Positions 32,351 to 42,028 are shown, counted from the first letter of the stretch. The stretch: 64,000 nt of DNA from Myxococcales bacterium (GCA_021787845.1 JAJYLH010000019.1:19924-83923); one strand, 5' to 3'. Notes: generated by a model from the sequence alone, not told the origin. Translations and numbers: made by a program.

Positions 32351-32908
32351 TCACGGGAAATCATCGCGCGTGAAGAGCGACGCGACCTTCAAGCCCTCCG
32401 TCTCCAGCCTCTCGCGGCCGCCCTCCTGGCGATCGACCAGCGCCGCGACGCTACCGACCAGGAGCCCTGCCGCCCTCGCGCGCTCCACCGCCTTCCAGCT
32501 CGAGCCGCCCGAGGTGATCACGTCCTCGACCACGACCGCCCGGGCGTTCGCGGGCAGGAGCTCGAGCCCCTCGACGTAGCGCGCGGTGCCGTGGTCCTTC
32601 GGCTCCTTGCGGACGAGGAATGCGCCGAGCGGCCGGCCCTCGATCCAACTCGTCAGGCTGACCGCGCTCGCGAGCGGGTCCGCCCCGAGCGACATCCCGC
32701 CCACCGCCTCGACGCCGGGGTCGAGCGCCACCGCCAGCCGGAAGAGCAGCCGCCCGATGAGAGCGTGGCCCTCCGCCGAGAGCGCTACCCCTCGGCAATC
32801 GATGTAGAAATCGCTCTCGCGACCGCTCGCGAGGATGACGCGCCGCCTGGCGTAGGCGTGCCGGACGAGCAGCTCGAGCAGCCGCGCGCGGTCTTGATCG
32901 AGGCTCAC
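32351..32908 (-). CDS. pyrE: Orotate phosphoribosyltransferase
   Basis: 185 aa with a GTG start at 32908 that overlaps the stop of the hydrolase gene (GTGA); the longer frame in this phase is only a shadow of the hydrolase. VVVEDVITSGGSSWKAVE is the PRPP-binding motif, and ILASGRESDFYIDCRGVAL plus FLVRKEPKDHGTARYVEG are OPRTase blocks. It joins orotate and PRPP to make OMP in pyrimidine synthesis. Length is at the short end of normal for PyrE. Confidence 0.92.
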   Translation of the reverse strand: MSLDQDRARLLELLVRHAYARRRVILASGRESDFYIDCRGVALSAEGHALIGRLLFRLAVALDPGVEAVGGMSLGADPLASAVSLTSWIEGRPLGAFLVRKEPKDHGTARYVEGLELLPANARAVVVEDVITSGGSSWKAVERARAAGLLVGSVAALVDRQEGGRERLETEGLKVASLFTRDDFP

Positions 32909-33777
32909 GCCCGATGGCCCAGGTGCTGGTCGAGCCACGCGATCGCTTCCGCGATGGGCTTGTCGCGCTCGACCTCGTTCAAGACCTCGTGGAACATGCC
33001 GGGGTAGACGGTCAGGTGCTTGTCGGGCGATCCGCAGACGTCGAGGAAGTCCTGCGCGCCAGACGGGTCCGCCACCGGGTCGTCGCCGCCCTGCAACATC
33101 AGGAGCGGCGTCGTCAGCTTCGCGGCGTTCTCGAACAACGCCCGCTGCGCCGCGTTCGACTCCGAGAACCAGCGCGGCGTCACCACGTCGTGGCGCAGCG
33201 GATCGAGGTCGGTCGCCTCGCGCATCTGCTCGTCGTGGGTGAGCATCGCGCTCGTGACCGGGTTCTTCACCGACAGCGCCGGAATCAGTCGCCCCACGAC
33301 CTTCGCCTGAAAGAGCTGAAACGCGCTGGGCACGATGCGCAGCCGGAAATAGGGCCCGGTCAGCACGGCTCCCTGGACCGCTTTCGGTTCCCGTTCGAGC
33401 AGCGTCGCCGCGACGAGCGCCCCGTTCGAGTGCGCGAGGAGGAACAGCGGCCCTTCCGGAGGGCTTGCCTCCACCCGCGCCAGCGCGACCTTCACGTCGT
33501 TCAGGTAGTCGTCGAACGTCCGCACGTACCCGCGGCGCCCGGACGCGCGGCCGTGCCCGCGGTAGTCGAGCGCGTGCGCCGCGTAGCCCGCCTGCGCCAG
33601 TGCCTCCAGCACGTGCCGGTAGCGCAGCGCGTGATCGGCGTAGCCGTGCAGCACCAAGACCCGCGCCTTCGGCGATGGCGGCGCCATCGAGGCAAGGTAG
33701 AGCTGCACGCCGTCGGTCGACGGGAAGTAGGACTCGTCGAGCGAAGGCGAGGCTTGGCTGGGCTCGGTCGCGGGCAT
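32905..33777 (-). CDS. Alpha/beta hydrolase, monoacylglycerol lipase-like (S33)
   Basis: 290 aa. VLVLHGYADHALRYRHV (oxyanion region), FLLAHSNGALVA with the nucleophile Ser, GGDDPVADP with Asp, and YPGMFHEVLNE with His make the triad of the Hydrolase_4/S33 group. No signal peptide is present, so it is cytosolic or peripheral. It probably cleaves fatty-acyl or similar small esters. Coupled to pyrE by a 4-base overlap, although no functional link is evident. Confidence 0.88.
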   Translation of the reverse strand: MPATEPSQASPSLDESYFPSTDGVQLYLASMAPPSPKARVLVLHGYADHALRYRHVLEALAQAGYAAHALDYRGHGRASGRRGYVRTFDDYLNDVKVALARVEASPPEGPLFLLAHSNGALVAATLLEREPKAVQGAVLTGPYFRLRIVPSAFQLFQAKVVGRLIPALSVKNPVTSAMLTHDEQMREATDLDPLRHDVVTPRWFSESNAAQRALFENAAKLTTPLLMLQGGDDPVADPSGAQDFLDVCGSPDKHLTVYPGMFHEVLNEVERDKPIAEAIAWLDQHLGHRA

Positions 33778-33799
33778 CGGTCTTCACCTCGAGGGGAGC

Positions 33800-35110
33800 T
33801 TACTCGCGCCGCGCGCTCCTCGGGGCAGGTCGGCGAGCGGGACGCTGGGCCGGCGAGCCGAGATGGCTTTCGGCGAGCTTCTCCAGCGCGACGTCGCCGC
33901 GGGCGCGCGCCAGCGTTCGCGCCCGTTTCCAGGCGAGCCGGGCGAGGTCAGGGCGCCCCCCCGCGCGCGTGCGCGCTCGCGCGAGGCCCACCGCGATCGC
34001 CGGATCGTGCGGGTCGAGCTTCGCCGCGAGCTCGAACTGGGCAAGCGCCCTCTGGCAGCGGTTCTGCCGTTCGAAAAGCCCGCCGAGCACCAGCAGCGGT
34101 TTGGTGTCCTGCGGTGCCAGCGCCCGGGCCGCGTCGAACGCCCGCTGCGCGCGGTCGAGCTGATTGCGGTTCTCGAAGGCGCTACCGAGTGCCAGGAGCG
34201 CTTTGGCTTCACGTCCGGGCACGACGCCCGCGTGCGCGATCGCGTCGATGTAGGCGGCCGCGACCGGTGCCTCGCCGGCGTCGAGGTAGAGGCGCGCCGC
34301 TTTCGCCATCAGGGCGGGGTCGTCGCCGGAACGCGAGATCGCCTGCGCATACGCTTCGGCCGCATCGCGCGACTGCCCGCGGGTCTCGAGGAAGGCGCCG
34401 AGCGCGGCGAACCGCGGGGCGGTCGGTTCGAGCGTCGCCGCCTTCCGGTAGAGCGCCAGGGCCGCCGCGTCGTTTCCCGCCGCCGCTTCCGCGTCGGCCA
34501 CGTCCGCGCACAGCCGCCCTGCCGCCCGCCGGTCGCGCCCAGTGCCCGAGGCGGCATCGACATCCGCGAGCTGCTCCAAGCGCGACCGCGCCTCGCCCAG
34601 GGCATGGCGCGCGAGGCTCACCCGTACGGCGAGCTCGAGCGCTGCCGCCTGGCGTGGAGCGAGAGCCAGCGCCCGCCGGGCGGCGGCCATCGCCCGCGCG
34701 TGATGCCCCTCGGCCTCGTCGACCCGCCCGAGCACCACCCACGCCCGCGCGTCGTGCGGCGCCATCTCGAGCGCCCGGCGAGCCTCCTGCCGCGCGGCGG
34801 TGAAGTCGCCCTCGTCGAGGAGCGCGGCGGCGAGCGCGTCGTGCGGGTAGGCATTTTCGGTCTCGTAGAGCGCGGCCAGGCGCAGCTCGCGCAGGGCACC
34901 TTCGCGGTCGTGCCGCTGGGCGACGATGACCGCCCGCAGGTAGTGGTAGAGCGACTGCGCGGAGACCCACCGATGCGGGGTTTCCAAGGCGCGGGTCGCG
35001 TCGCGGATGGCCGCCGGGTCCGGGGCCGAGCGCGCCCGACCGACCGCGGGGGCGAGCACGAGCGCCGAAGAGACCAGGAGCCCAACCGCTTTCCGAAGGC
35101 GCTGCGTCAT
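33800..35110 (-). CDS. Exported TPR-repeat protein
   Basis: 436 aa from the ATG at 35110, with a signal-like N-terminus (KAVGLLVSSALVLAPAVGRA). From about residue 60 on, helical pairs recur as TPRs (e.g. EGALRELRLAALYETENAYP, RALEMAPHDARAWVVLG, QRAFDAARALAPQDTKPLLVL), about 10 units. The C-terminus is Arg/Pro-rich. It is probably a periplasmic scaffold; partners unknown. Upstream is the small membrane protein at 35167-35592. Confidence 0.8.
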   Translation of the reverse strand: MTQRLRKAVGLLVSSALVLAPAVGRARSAPDPAAIRDATRALETPHRWVSAQSLYHYLRAVIVAQRHDREGALRELRLAALYETENAYPHDALAAALLDEGDFTAARQEARRALEMAPHDARAWVVLGRVDEAEGHHARAMAAARRALALAPRQAAALELAVRVSLARHALGEARSRLEQLADVDAASGTGRDRRAAGRLCADVADAEAAAGNDAAALALYRKAATLEPTAPRFAALGAFLETRGQSRDAAEAYAQAISRSGDDPALMAKAARLYLDAGEAPVAAAYIDAIAHAGVVPGREAKALLALGSAFENRNQLDRAQRAFDAARALAPQDTKPLLVLGGLFERQNRCQRALAQFELAAKLDPHDPAIAVGLARARTRAGGRPDLARLAWKRARTLARARGDVALEKLAESHLGSPAQRPARRPAPRSARRE

Positions 35111-35166
35111 CGCCCGAGCCCGACGACCAGACTTCGCCGCGGTTCGGCTGCCATCGCTCGCCTTGG

Positions 35167-35592
35167 TCAGACCTTCTCGCTCATCTTGGCGATGTTCGCC
35201 CGCGCCTCGTCCAGCGGCGTCAGCTTGAACAGCTCCTCGCCGTTGGGGCCGAAGTCCATCTCGCAGACGCCGCGGCCCATCAGCGCGTGCATCTTCTTCT
35301 GCACCTCGGCCTGGGTGAGGCCGGTGTGCGAAACGAGCTGGGTCAGCGCGACCTGGCCGTTGCTCTTCGCCGCCAGCTCCCGCACGGTCTGCTCGAAGTC
35401 GGCGTCCATCGAGGCGTCGGCCTGCGCGCCGAACTTCTTCGCCTGCTTGAAGGTCAGGTAGGAAAGGCCCCCGAGGACGACCGCGGGGACCAGCCACACC
35501 GGCCAGGCCAACGGCCGATACCACAGGAGGATGATCGCCCCGAGGCCGAACACCGCCGCCCAGAAATACAGTGAACCCTTGAGCACGCCCAT
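35167..35592 (-). CDS. Small membrane protein with cytosolic winged-helix-like domain
   Basis: 141 aa. Two transmembrane helices (about 8-24 and 29-46) are followed by a cytosolic part with HTH-like sequence (LAAKSNGQVALTQLVSHTGL, then AEVQKKMHALMGRG) and an acidic tail. Such 2TM-wHTH proteins are common and uncharacterised in deltaproteobacteria. It may sense membrane state, but no partner can be named. Confidence 0.72.
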   Translation of the reverse strand: MGVLKGSLYFWAAVFGLGAIILLWYRPLAWPVWLVPAVVLGGLSYLTFKQAKKFGAQADASMDADFEQTVRELAAKSNGQVALTQLVSHTGLTQAEVQKKMHALMGRGVCEMDFGPNGEELFKLTPLDEARANIAKMSEKV

Positions 35593-35623
35593 CGAGAGCC
35601 TCCGTCGCGCGTTCTAACGCAAC

Positions 35624-36370
35624 TCAGCGGCGCGCGGCGACCAGGATTTCGAGGTTGCCGGCCGGGCCGAGAATCGGGCTGTCGACGTGGCCGAGGACCG
35701 AGAGCCCGCGCCCGGCGAGGAGGCTCTCGACCCGCGCGACCGCGCGCGCCCGCGCTTGCGGATCGCGCACCACGCCGCCCTTCTCGACCGCCTCGCGACC
35801 GCACTCGAACTGCGGCTTGACGAGGGCGACGAGGACGCCGTGGGGGCTCAGACGCTCGATCGCCGGCGGCAGGACGAGCTCGAGCGAGATGAACGAGACG
35901 TCGACGACGATCGCGTCGAACACGCCGAGGTCGGCCGGCAGCTCGCGGGCGTTGACCTTTTCGCGCGACTCGACCCGCGCGTCCTGCCGGAGCTTCTCGT
36001 GGAGCTGCCCGTGGCCGACGTCGACCGCGACCACCTTCGCAGCGCCGCGCTTAAGCAGGCAGTCGGTGAACCCGCCGGTCGAGGCGCCGACGTCGAGGCA
36101 GCGCGCGCCCGTCACGCCGAGCCGGAAGTGATCGAGCGCGCGTTCGAGCTTGAGCCCGCCGCGGGAGACGAACTTGAGGCCCTCGCCCTTGAGCCGGAGC
36201 TCGACGCCGCTCGGCAGCAGCTCGCCGGGCTTCTCCACCCGACGCTCACCGAGACCGCCACCGCTGACCACGACCTCGCCGGCCAAGATCAGCGCTTGCG
36301 CTTTCGCTCGGCTCTCGCACAGGCCGCGTGCGACGATGAGCAAGTCTGCTCGCTGTTTCGGTGAGCTCAT
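35624..36370 (-). CDS. tlyA: TlyA-type rRNA (cytidine-2'-O)-methyltransferase / hemolysin family
   Basis: 248 aa from the ATG at 36370 (MSSPKQRADLLIVARG), where the S4 RNA-binding domain normally begins; an upstream ATG at 36484 would add 38 residues overlapping the response regulator gene. CLDVGASTGGFTDCLLKRGA is the SAM site and VDVSFISLELVLP, ALVKPQFE are TlyA/FtsJ motifs. Known members methylate cytidines of 16S and 23S rRNA and affect capreomycin sensitivity. Confidence 0.9.
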   Translation of the reverse strand: MSSPKQRADLLIVARGLCESRAKAQALILAGEVVVSGGGLGERRVEKPGELLPSGVELRLKGEGLKFVSRGGLKLERALDHFRLGVTGARCLDVGASTGGFTDCLLKRGAAKVVAVDVGHGQLHEKLRQDARVESREKVNARELPADLGVFDAIVVDVSFISLELVLPPAIERLSPHGVLVALVKPQFECGREAVEKGGVVRDPQARARAVARVESLLAGRGLSVLGHVDSPILGPAGNLEILVAARR

Positions 36371-36434
36371 CGGATCCAGAGCCAGCGCCGCGGACCGAGG
36401 TGCCGGACGCACCTCGGCTGCGCTGCTACGGTCG

Positions 36435-36857
36435 CTATCGCGCGGAGGGGCGTCCTTCTTCGGCTTGGGCGCGCGTGGAGGCATCGTCGCCGACGAGCTG
36501 CCGCAGCCGGTTCGCGAGCTGGTCGGGGTCGAACGGTTTCGTGAAGTAGTCGGCCGCCCCCGCGTCTTTCCCGCGTTGCACGTCTTCCGGCAGCTTGCGC
36601 GCGGAGACGAAGACCACCGGGATGTCCTTGAACTCGTCGTTCTGCTTGATCGCCCGGCACAGCTCGAACCCGTCGATCCACGACATCATCACGTCGAGCA
36701 GGATCACGTCCGGCTTGTCGACGTGGAGGGTCGAGATCAGCCGCAGGCCGTTCGCCGCCTCGCGCACCTCGAAGCCTTCGGCCTCGAGCGCGAGCGTGAT
36801 CATCTCGCGCGTCTCGCGGTCGTCGTCGACGATGATGACCTTGTGCTTCTGCGCCAT
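36435..36857 (-). CDS. Single-domain response regulator (CheY-like)
   Basis: 140 aa. Asp pair in IIVDDDRE, phosphoacceptor Asp in ILLDVMM (about residue 55), Ser/Thr in VVFVSARK and Lys in YFTKPFDPDQL complete the receiver domain; no output domain is attached. A cognate kinase is not in the window. Its 3' end overlaps the longer possible TlyA start. Confidence 0.9.
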   Translation of the reverse strand: MAQKHKVIIVDDDRETREMITLALEAEGFEVREAANGLRLISTLHVDKPDVILLDVMMSWIDGFELCRAIKQNDEFKDIPVVFVSARKLPEDVQRGKDAGAADYFTKPFDPDQLANRLRQLVGDDASTRAQAEEGRPSAR

Positions 36858-36914
36858 TTCCGGTCCGAAAGGCCGCCCGCCATCGGTTGGATGCCGGGCC
36901 CCAGCCCCCGATTT

Positions 36915-37214
36915 TCAGAACGCTATGTCCGGATCGTCCGGCGCGCCGCGATGAGCGGCCTTTCCCCCCGCCGGCGGGTGGCTCGTCGACTGCTCGAACG
37001 GCTGCACCCGGTCATGCTCGAGAAGGATCTCGATGCGCTTCTCCGCCTCGTCGAGCTTCCTCGCGCCTGCCCGCGCGAGCTTCACCCCTCGCTCGAACGC
37101 CTCGATCGCGTCCTCCAGCGACAGCGAACCGCTCTCCAGGCGCTCGACGATTCGGCCGAGCGCCTCCACGATCTCCTCGTACTTCTGCGGCAGCTCGGTC
37201 GTTTCCTGGGCCAC
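36915..37214 (-). CDS. xseB: Exodeoxyribonuclease VII small subunit
   Basis: 99 aa. YEEIVEALGRIVERLESGSL, then LEDAIEAFERGVKLARAGARK, is the XseB fold. The Pro/Ala-rich tail beyond residue 80 is an extension. Partner of XseA, encoded 128 bases upstream on the same strand; together they cut single-stranded DNA from both ends in repair. Confidence 0.93.
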   Translation of the reverse strand: MAQETTELPQKYEEIVEALGRIVERLESGSLSLEDAIEAFERGVKLARAGARKLDEAEKRIEILLEHDRVQPFEQSTSHPPAGGKAAHRGAPDDPDIAF

Positions 37215-37342
37215 TTCGCGGGCGCCTCCTCGAAAAAACGGCGCGGTGCTTTACACTCCCTTGTCCGCCTCGGTCAAACCCGCCGTTTCATCGTGTTCCT
37301 CGCCGGCGCTCGCCCGGCGTCGGGCCGGGAAGCTTCCGATTC

Positions 37343-38731
37343 TCAATCGGCGTCCCCCGGCGCTTCTTGCTCCGCCCTGACCTCCGTCACCTGGGCCTCG
37401 AACGAGCCCTTCGCCACCCGCACCCGGACCGGCGAGCCGAGCTGGAGCGCCGCCGCATCCTGGATGAGCTCTCCTTGAGCGCCGTAGGCGAGAGCGTACC
37501 CGCGGCCGAGCACCTTGAGCGGCGAGAGCGCGTCCAGCCGCCCAGCGAGAGCGCTCAGGCCCTCCTTCTCGCGCGCGAGCCGGCCGCGCGCCAGTCGGGC
37601 GGAACGTTCCTCGAGCTTGGACATCCGCTCTCGCCAGGCGGCGAGGCGCGAGCGCGGATGCGCCCGTCCGAGCGCCTGATCGAGCACCAAGAGCGAGCGC
37701 TTCTCGCGTCCGAGCCGGTCCTGCAGGCTCTTCTCGGCGCGGGCGAAGAGGCGGTCGAGCCCATAGCGCCGCTCGCCCACCAGCCGGCGCGGATCCGAAA
37801 GGCCGCGTCGAAGGGCGACGACCCCCGCCCGCCGCCGGTCGAGCTGCCCGCGCCAGGCGCGCGCGAGGCGGCCGCGGCTCAAGCGAAGCTGCTCGGCGAG
37901 CTCGTCGCGGACCGGGACGACGAGGGAAGCGGCAGCGCTGGGGGTCGGCGCGCGGGCGTCGGCGGCCAGGTCGCTCAGGGTCACGTCGACCTCGTGCCCG
38001 ACGGCGCTCACCACCGGTACCGGGGAGCGTCGAATCGCCCGGACCACCGCCTCCTCGTTGAACGTCCACAGGTCTTCGAGCGAGCCGCCGCCGCGGGTGA
38101 CGACGATCACGTCGACGTCGGGAATCGCAGAAAGGCGGGCGATGCCCCGGCAGACCTCGGCGGCAGCGCCGTCGCCCTGCACCCGGGCGGGCGCGATCAA
38201 GACCGGCATCGACGGCCAGCGCCGGGAGAGGACGAGCAGGAAATCGTGGATCGCCGCGCCGGTCGGGCTGGTGACCACGCCGACGCGCCGCGGGATGAAG
38301 GGCAGCGGGCGTTTCTTCTCCAGGTCGAAGAGCCCTTCCGCCTGGAGCGCGCGCTTGAGCTCTTCGAGCTTGAGGGCGAGCGCGCCCGCGCCCTGGGGCG
38401 TCAGCGAGTCGCAGACGAGGCTCACCTCGCCGCCGGGCTCGTAGACGGAGAGCCGCCCTCGCGCGAGGACCTGCTGCCCATCCGCCGGGCCGAAGCGCAA
38501 GAGCTTAGCTTGGCTGCGGAAGAGCACGCAGCGCAGGGCGGCGCCGTCGTCCTTGAGCGTGAAATAGCAGTGGCCGCTCGCCGAGTGGCGGCGGAAGTTC
38601 GAGATCTCGCCTTCGACGAGAATCGCCGGGAAGCGGCCTTCGACGAGCCCCTTGAGCTCCCGGGTCAGCTCGCGGACCCGGTAGATCCGCTTCTCGCGGC
38701 GAGCGAAGAGGTCGAAGGTCTGCTCGGCCAA
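37343..38731 (-). CDS. xseA: Exodeoxyribonuclease VII large subunit
   Basis: 462 aa from a TTG at 38731, chosen because no ATG or GTG precedes the conserved start (AEQTFDLFARRE). An OB-fold part (LVEGEISNFRRHSASGHCYFTLKD) is followed by the catalytic region (VGVVTSPTGAAIHDFL, DVIVVTRGGGSLEDLW, VVSAVGHEVDVTLSDLAAD) and a coiled C-terminal part. It forms exonuclease VII with XseB for mismatch and damage repair. The FHA gene upstream ends 35 bases away. Confidence 0.93.
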   Translation of the reverse strand: MAEQTFDLFARREKRIYRVRELTRELKGLVEGRFPAILVEGEISNFRRHSASGHCYFTLKDDGAALRCVLFRSQAKLLRFGPADGQQVLARGRLSVYEPGGEVSLVCDSLTPQGAGALALKLEELKRALQAEGLFDLEKKRPLPFIPRRVGVVTSPTGAAIHDFLLVLSRRWPSMPVLIAPARVQGDGAAAEVCRGIARLSAIPDVDVIVVTRGGGSLEDLWTFNEEAVVRAIRRSPVPVVSAVGHEVDVTLSDLAADARAPTPSAAASLVVPVRDELAEQLRLSRGRLARAWRGQLDRRRAGVVALRRGLSDPRRLVGERRYGLDRLFARAEKSLQDRLGREKRSLLVLDQALGRAHPRSRLAAWRERMSKLEERSARLARGRLAREKEGLSALAGRLDALSPLKVLGRGYALAYGAQGELIQDAAALQLGSPVRVRVAKGSFEAQVTEVRAEQEAPGDAD

Positions 38732-38765
38732 GGCGCTAAGGGGACTCCGAGCCGGCCCAGCCGGG

Positions 38766-40637
38766 CTAGTTCCCCGACCGGCAGAGCTGCGAAAAGAAGT
38801 TGCACGCGCGGGTGTGCTTGTCGTCCGACGCCGGAAGGGCCCGGCAGGCGATGTGGAACTCGGTGCACGCCGTGTCCGGGTCGGTGTCCTTGGCGACGTA
38901 GCCCTGGAGGTAGAGGTCGCGGGCGTGGGCGTAGCACTTGTCGAGCGCCCGCTGATAGAGCGGTTGCGAGGGGTCGGCGGCCATCGCGGCGCGGAAGTGC
39001 TGGCACTGGAGCGGAAGCTGCGAGTCGCCCCGGCAGTCGACGCCGAGCAGGTACTCCTGCTGGCCGAGCTTGCGCCCGACCGCCGCTCCCGGATGGCTGG
39101 GCCGCCCGTGCGCAATCTGCCGGTCGATCCTCAGCGCCCGTTTGAGCGACGGAATCGCCTCCGCCGTCTCGTTCGCCTGGAGCTTGGTGTTGGCGTCCTC
39201 GAGCGCCGCCGCGAACGCGTTCAACTCGTGCAAGAGAGGGTCGTTGTTCTGCTGGGCGATCTGGATTGCCTGCCCCACGTCACCGGAAAGGTAGACCGAG
39301 AGCGCTGCGCTATTGCGCGCCGCCGGCGCCGAATGGGTCTTGGTCTCGTGGTGACGCTTCTTCTCGTGCCGGCCCTTCTTGTGCCGCTCTTTCCCGTGCC
39401 GCGGCTTCTTCTCGAGGCTGCTCTGGAGGTCGAGTGCGTCCTGGTTCTCCGGGTCGGCGGCGAGGATCTGCTCGATGAGCTTTTTCGCCTTGTCCCGGTC
39501 GGCCTGCTGCTGGGCGCCGCGGTCCGCGTCGGCCGCCGCGAGGGCCTCGCGCGCGGCGTCGACGGCCTGGCTGATGGCGTCGTTCACCTTGGCGAGAATC
39601 TGTTGCGCCTGCGGGAAGACGTCCGCGTCCTGGGACACTGCCGCCGCGAGCTGCTTCGCCTTCGCGAAGTCGCCAGCCTGGAGCGCGGCGTTCGCCTGCT
39701 CGACCTGCCGCTGGAAGTCCGCCTGCACCTTCACGCTCTGATAGTGAGCCTGAAGCGTCTGGTCGCTCGTCTGGCCGATGAAGGGCTTGAGCTTCGCTTC
39801 CGCTTCGACCCAGCGGTGCTGGCGCGCGAGGTCCATCGCCTCGTTGTCGGCCCGGGCCGCGAGCTGGTCCGCGGTCGGCGCCGTCGGCGTGTTCACCGCG
39901 TTGCTTCGCTGGCGGACTTTCGCGAACACCCCCAGGAGGACGAAGAAACCGAGGACCGAGCCCGCCACCAGGACCAGCCGCTTGCGCGCCGCTGCCGCCG
40001 CCGGCCCCGCGGGCTTGGCCGCCTTCCCGGCCTTCGCCGGCTTCGCCGCCGCGGCTGGCGCCACCTTCGCTATCTCGGCCTGGGTGGGTGCGCGGTGACC
40101 GGCAGTCCTACCGCTGGGCGGCTGTGGTGCCGTCGGGCGACGCTTCGCGAGCGGCGCGCCCTCCTCGACGAGTTGGAGGACCGTGTCGCCGAGGAACATC
40201 TCGTCGCCGTGCCGGACCGGCGTCGGCGCGGTGATACGCACGTTGTTGACGGTGGTGCCGTTGCCGCTTCCCAGGTCCTCGACGAGGAAGCTGTCGTCGC
40301 CCTGGCGGGTCAGCTTGACGTGCCGGCGCGACACCGAGACGTCGGGAATCGAGACCGCGTTCTCCGCCGCGCGCCCGACGGTGATGACGGACCCGCCGAT
40401 GGGAAACTGCGCGCCCGCCTTGGGCCCGGCGAGAGCCACCAGCTTGAAGCTCGCGCGCGCCGGCGCCGCGCCCGGGCCGCCGCGTCCATCGGTCCGGTCG
40501 GCGCGCTCTTCCTGGACGTCGGCCGGGTCGGCGTCGGCGAGCTCCGCCGCCGGGTCCGTCTCGTCCGGGTCGCGCCGGTGGGACGGGGCCGACAGACGCT
40601 GGAGCGCGCTCCCCTTGCTCTTGGCCGGACCCGCCAC
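38766..40637 (-). CDS. FHA-domain membrane protein with helical-repeat C-terminus
   Basis: 623 aa with a GTG start at 40637 supported by GAGGAG 6 bases upstream. The FHA domain is near residues 60-160 (VITVGRAAENAVSIPDVSVS, RRHVKLT, VEDLGSGNGTTVNN). After an Ala/Lys/Pro linker comes one TM helix (LVLVAGSVLGFFVLLGVF) and an extracytoplasmic region with TPR-like helices and a His/Lys-rich spacer (KKPRHGKERHKKGRHEKK). FHA binds phosphothreonine, so the protein may couple a Ser/Thr kinase to the adjacent Tad-type machinery. Confidence 0.85.
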   Translation of the reverse strand: MAGPAKSKGSALQRLSAPSHRRDPDETDPAAELADADPADVQEERADRTDGRGGPGAAPARASFKLVALAGPKAGAQFPIGGSVITVGRAAENAVSIPDVSVSRRHVKLTRQGDDSFLVEDLGSGNGTTVNNVRITAPTPVRHGDEMFLGDTVLQLVEEGAPLAKRRPTAPQPPSGRTAGHRAPTQAEIAKVAPAAAAKPAKAGKAAKPAGPAAAAARKRLVLVAGSVLGFFVLLGVFAKVRQRSNAVNTPTAPTADQLAARADNEAMDLARQHRWVEAEAKLKPFIGQTSDQTLQAHYQSVKVQADFQRQVEQANAALQAGDFAKAKQLAAAVSQDADVFPQAQQILAKVNDAISQAVDAAREALAAADADRGAQQQADRDKAKKLIEQILAADPENQDALDLQSSLEKKPRHGKERHKKGRHEKKRHHETKTHSAPAARNSAALSVYLSGDVGQAIQIAQQNNDPLLHELNAFAAALEDANTKLQANETAEAIPSLKRALRIDRQIAHGRPSHPGAAVGRKLGQQEYLLGVDCRGDSQLPLQCQHFRAAMAADPSQPLYQRALDKCYAHARDLYLQGYVAKDTDPDTACTEFHIACRALPASDDKHTRACNFFSQLCRSGN

Positions 40638-40773
40638 GATCGACTCCTCGTTCCCGAAAACCGCTCGACTTCCCGCTCCAACGCGCCTCGCCGCGACCAC
40701 GAGCGCCGCCTGCGAAACTGGCCTTTCTTCCGACGCGCCGGCGGCGGCGACGGTCTGTCGGCTTCGGCCCGAG

Positions 40774-42024
40774 CTACTGCTGCGTCGCCAGCCTCCGCTC
40801 GACGTTCATCTTCTCTTGCGCCCGCTGTCGACAGGGATGCGCGTCGCCCGGAAACGCTTCGAGGATGAACTGGTACGCCTCCTGCGCCTGCTCGAAGCGA
40901 CCGTACATCATGTCCTGCTTGGCCGCGAAGAGCTCCCGCTTGCACAGCTTGTCGAGCTCCTTCTCGATGCGGGCCGAGAGGTCGATGGCCATCTGATAGT
41001 CGGTCGGCTTCTGCGCGAGCCCCTCGAAATAGGCCCGCGCGTCCCTGAGCTCCATCCAGGCGTTGTAGAGGTTGGGCGCGGCCACGTTCTTGTTGTTGTA
41101 GAGGTTCTTGCCCAGCTCGTACGCCCTCGTCCCCTTTTCCAGGCTCGCCGCCGCGAGCGGAATCGACTCGAGGTCCACCCGCTCCACTCCCCACTGCGCG
41201 TCCGACCCTTTCTTGTCGCGGAAGACGACGGAGTTCGCGTTGTCCTTCCCGAACTTCACCAGGTTGTCCGGGATGGTCAGGATCTGCGGGTCGGTCTGCC
41301 GCTGCGGTGCCGCCGGGGCGTAGGCCACCCGCTGTCCGTTCACCAGGATCTCGAGCTCGTCCCCGTTGACGAAGAACGCCGCATAGTGCAGGAGGTAGCG
41401 GGTGTTGGCGGTCCCCTGGAACCCGAACCTCAGACCCTTCGCCGCCGCCTGGCAGTCGGCGTCCACCCCCCGGCCGAAGACGAACCCGCTCACCCCGTGG
41501 ATGTCGATGTCGCTGGGGCAAGCCTTGAGCCCGTTGTCGTTCTTCGCCCGGAAGGCGACCGCCACGAGCACGATCGCGACGATGCCGACGAGGCCCATGC
41601 CCGCGTAGCGGATGAGGCGCGGGTCGACCCCGGGCGCCTTGGCCGCCCAGGCCGGGCTCGGCGCGGCGGCCGCTTTCGCCGGCGCCCGCTTCTCCGCCTC
41701 GCTCAAGGAGACGATCCGGGTCGACGCGCCCGTCGCCGCCGCGTCGAAGCGGAACACCGCCTGGCCGATGCCGACGTGGTCGCCGCCCTCCAGCACCTCG
41801 CTCGCGATCTTGGCTCCGTTGAGCGTGGTTCCGTTGGCGCTGTTCAGGTCGGAGAGAACCCAGTGGGTACCGTCGAAGGCGATGCGGGCGTGCTGGCGCG
41901 AGACCCCGCCGTCGTACAGCACGACGTCGTTGTCCTCGGTCCGGCCGATGGTGACCTGCTCGGCGTCGAAGTCGAACGACTGCCCGCGCCCCTTGCCTTG
42001 CTCGATGGTCAGCTTGAAGCCCAT
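40774..42024 (-). CDS. FHA-domain membrane protein
   Basis: 416 aa. N-terminal FHA domain (VTIGRTEDNDVVLYDGGVS, RQHARIAF, LSDLNSANGTTLNG), an Ala-rich linker, one TM helix (AGMGLVGIVAIVLVAVAF, about 140-158) and an extracytoplasmic part ending in TPR-like helices. It is encoded 4 bases before the TadC gene end, so it is part of the same operon. Paralogous in design to the protein at 38766-40637. Confidence 0.85.
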   Translation of the reverse strand: MGFKLTIEQGKGRGQSFDFDAEQVTIGRTEDNDVVLYDGGVSRQHARIAFDGTHWVLSDLNSANGTTLNGAKIASEVLEGGDHVGIGQAVFRFDAAATGASTRIVSLSEAEKRAPAKAAAAPSPAWAAKAPGVDPRLIRYAGMGLVGIVAIVLVAVAFRAKNDNGLKACPSDIDIHGVSGFVFGRGVDADCQAAAKGLRFGFQGTANTRYLLHYAAFFVNGDELEILVNGQRVAYAPAAPQRQTDPQILTIPDNLVKFGKDNANSVVFRDKKGSDAQWGVERVDLESIPLAAASLEKGTRAYELGKNLYNNKNVAAPNLYNAWMELRDARAYFEGLAQKPTDYQMAIDLSARIEKELDKLCKRELFAAKQDMMYGRFEQAQEAYQFILEAFPGDAHPCRQRAQEKMNVERRLATQQ

Positions 42025-42028
42025 GGAT

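Noticed and set aside
32909..33787. Long N-terminal extension of PyrE (478 codons)
   Set aside because: The extension lies entirely opposite reading phases of the hydrolase gene and is Arg/Gly-rich; a GTG overlapping the hydrolase stop gives a normal-length PyrE.
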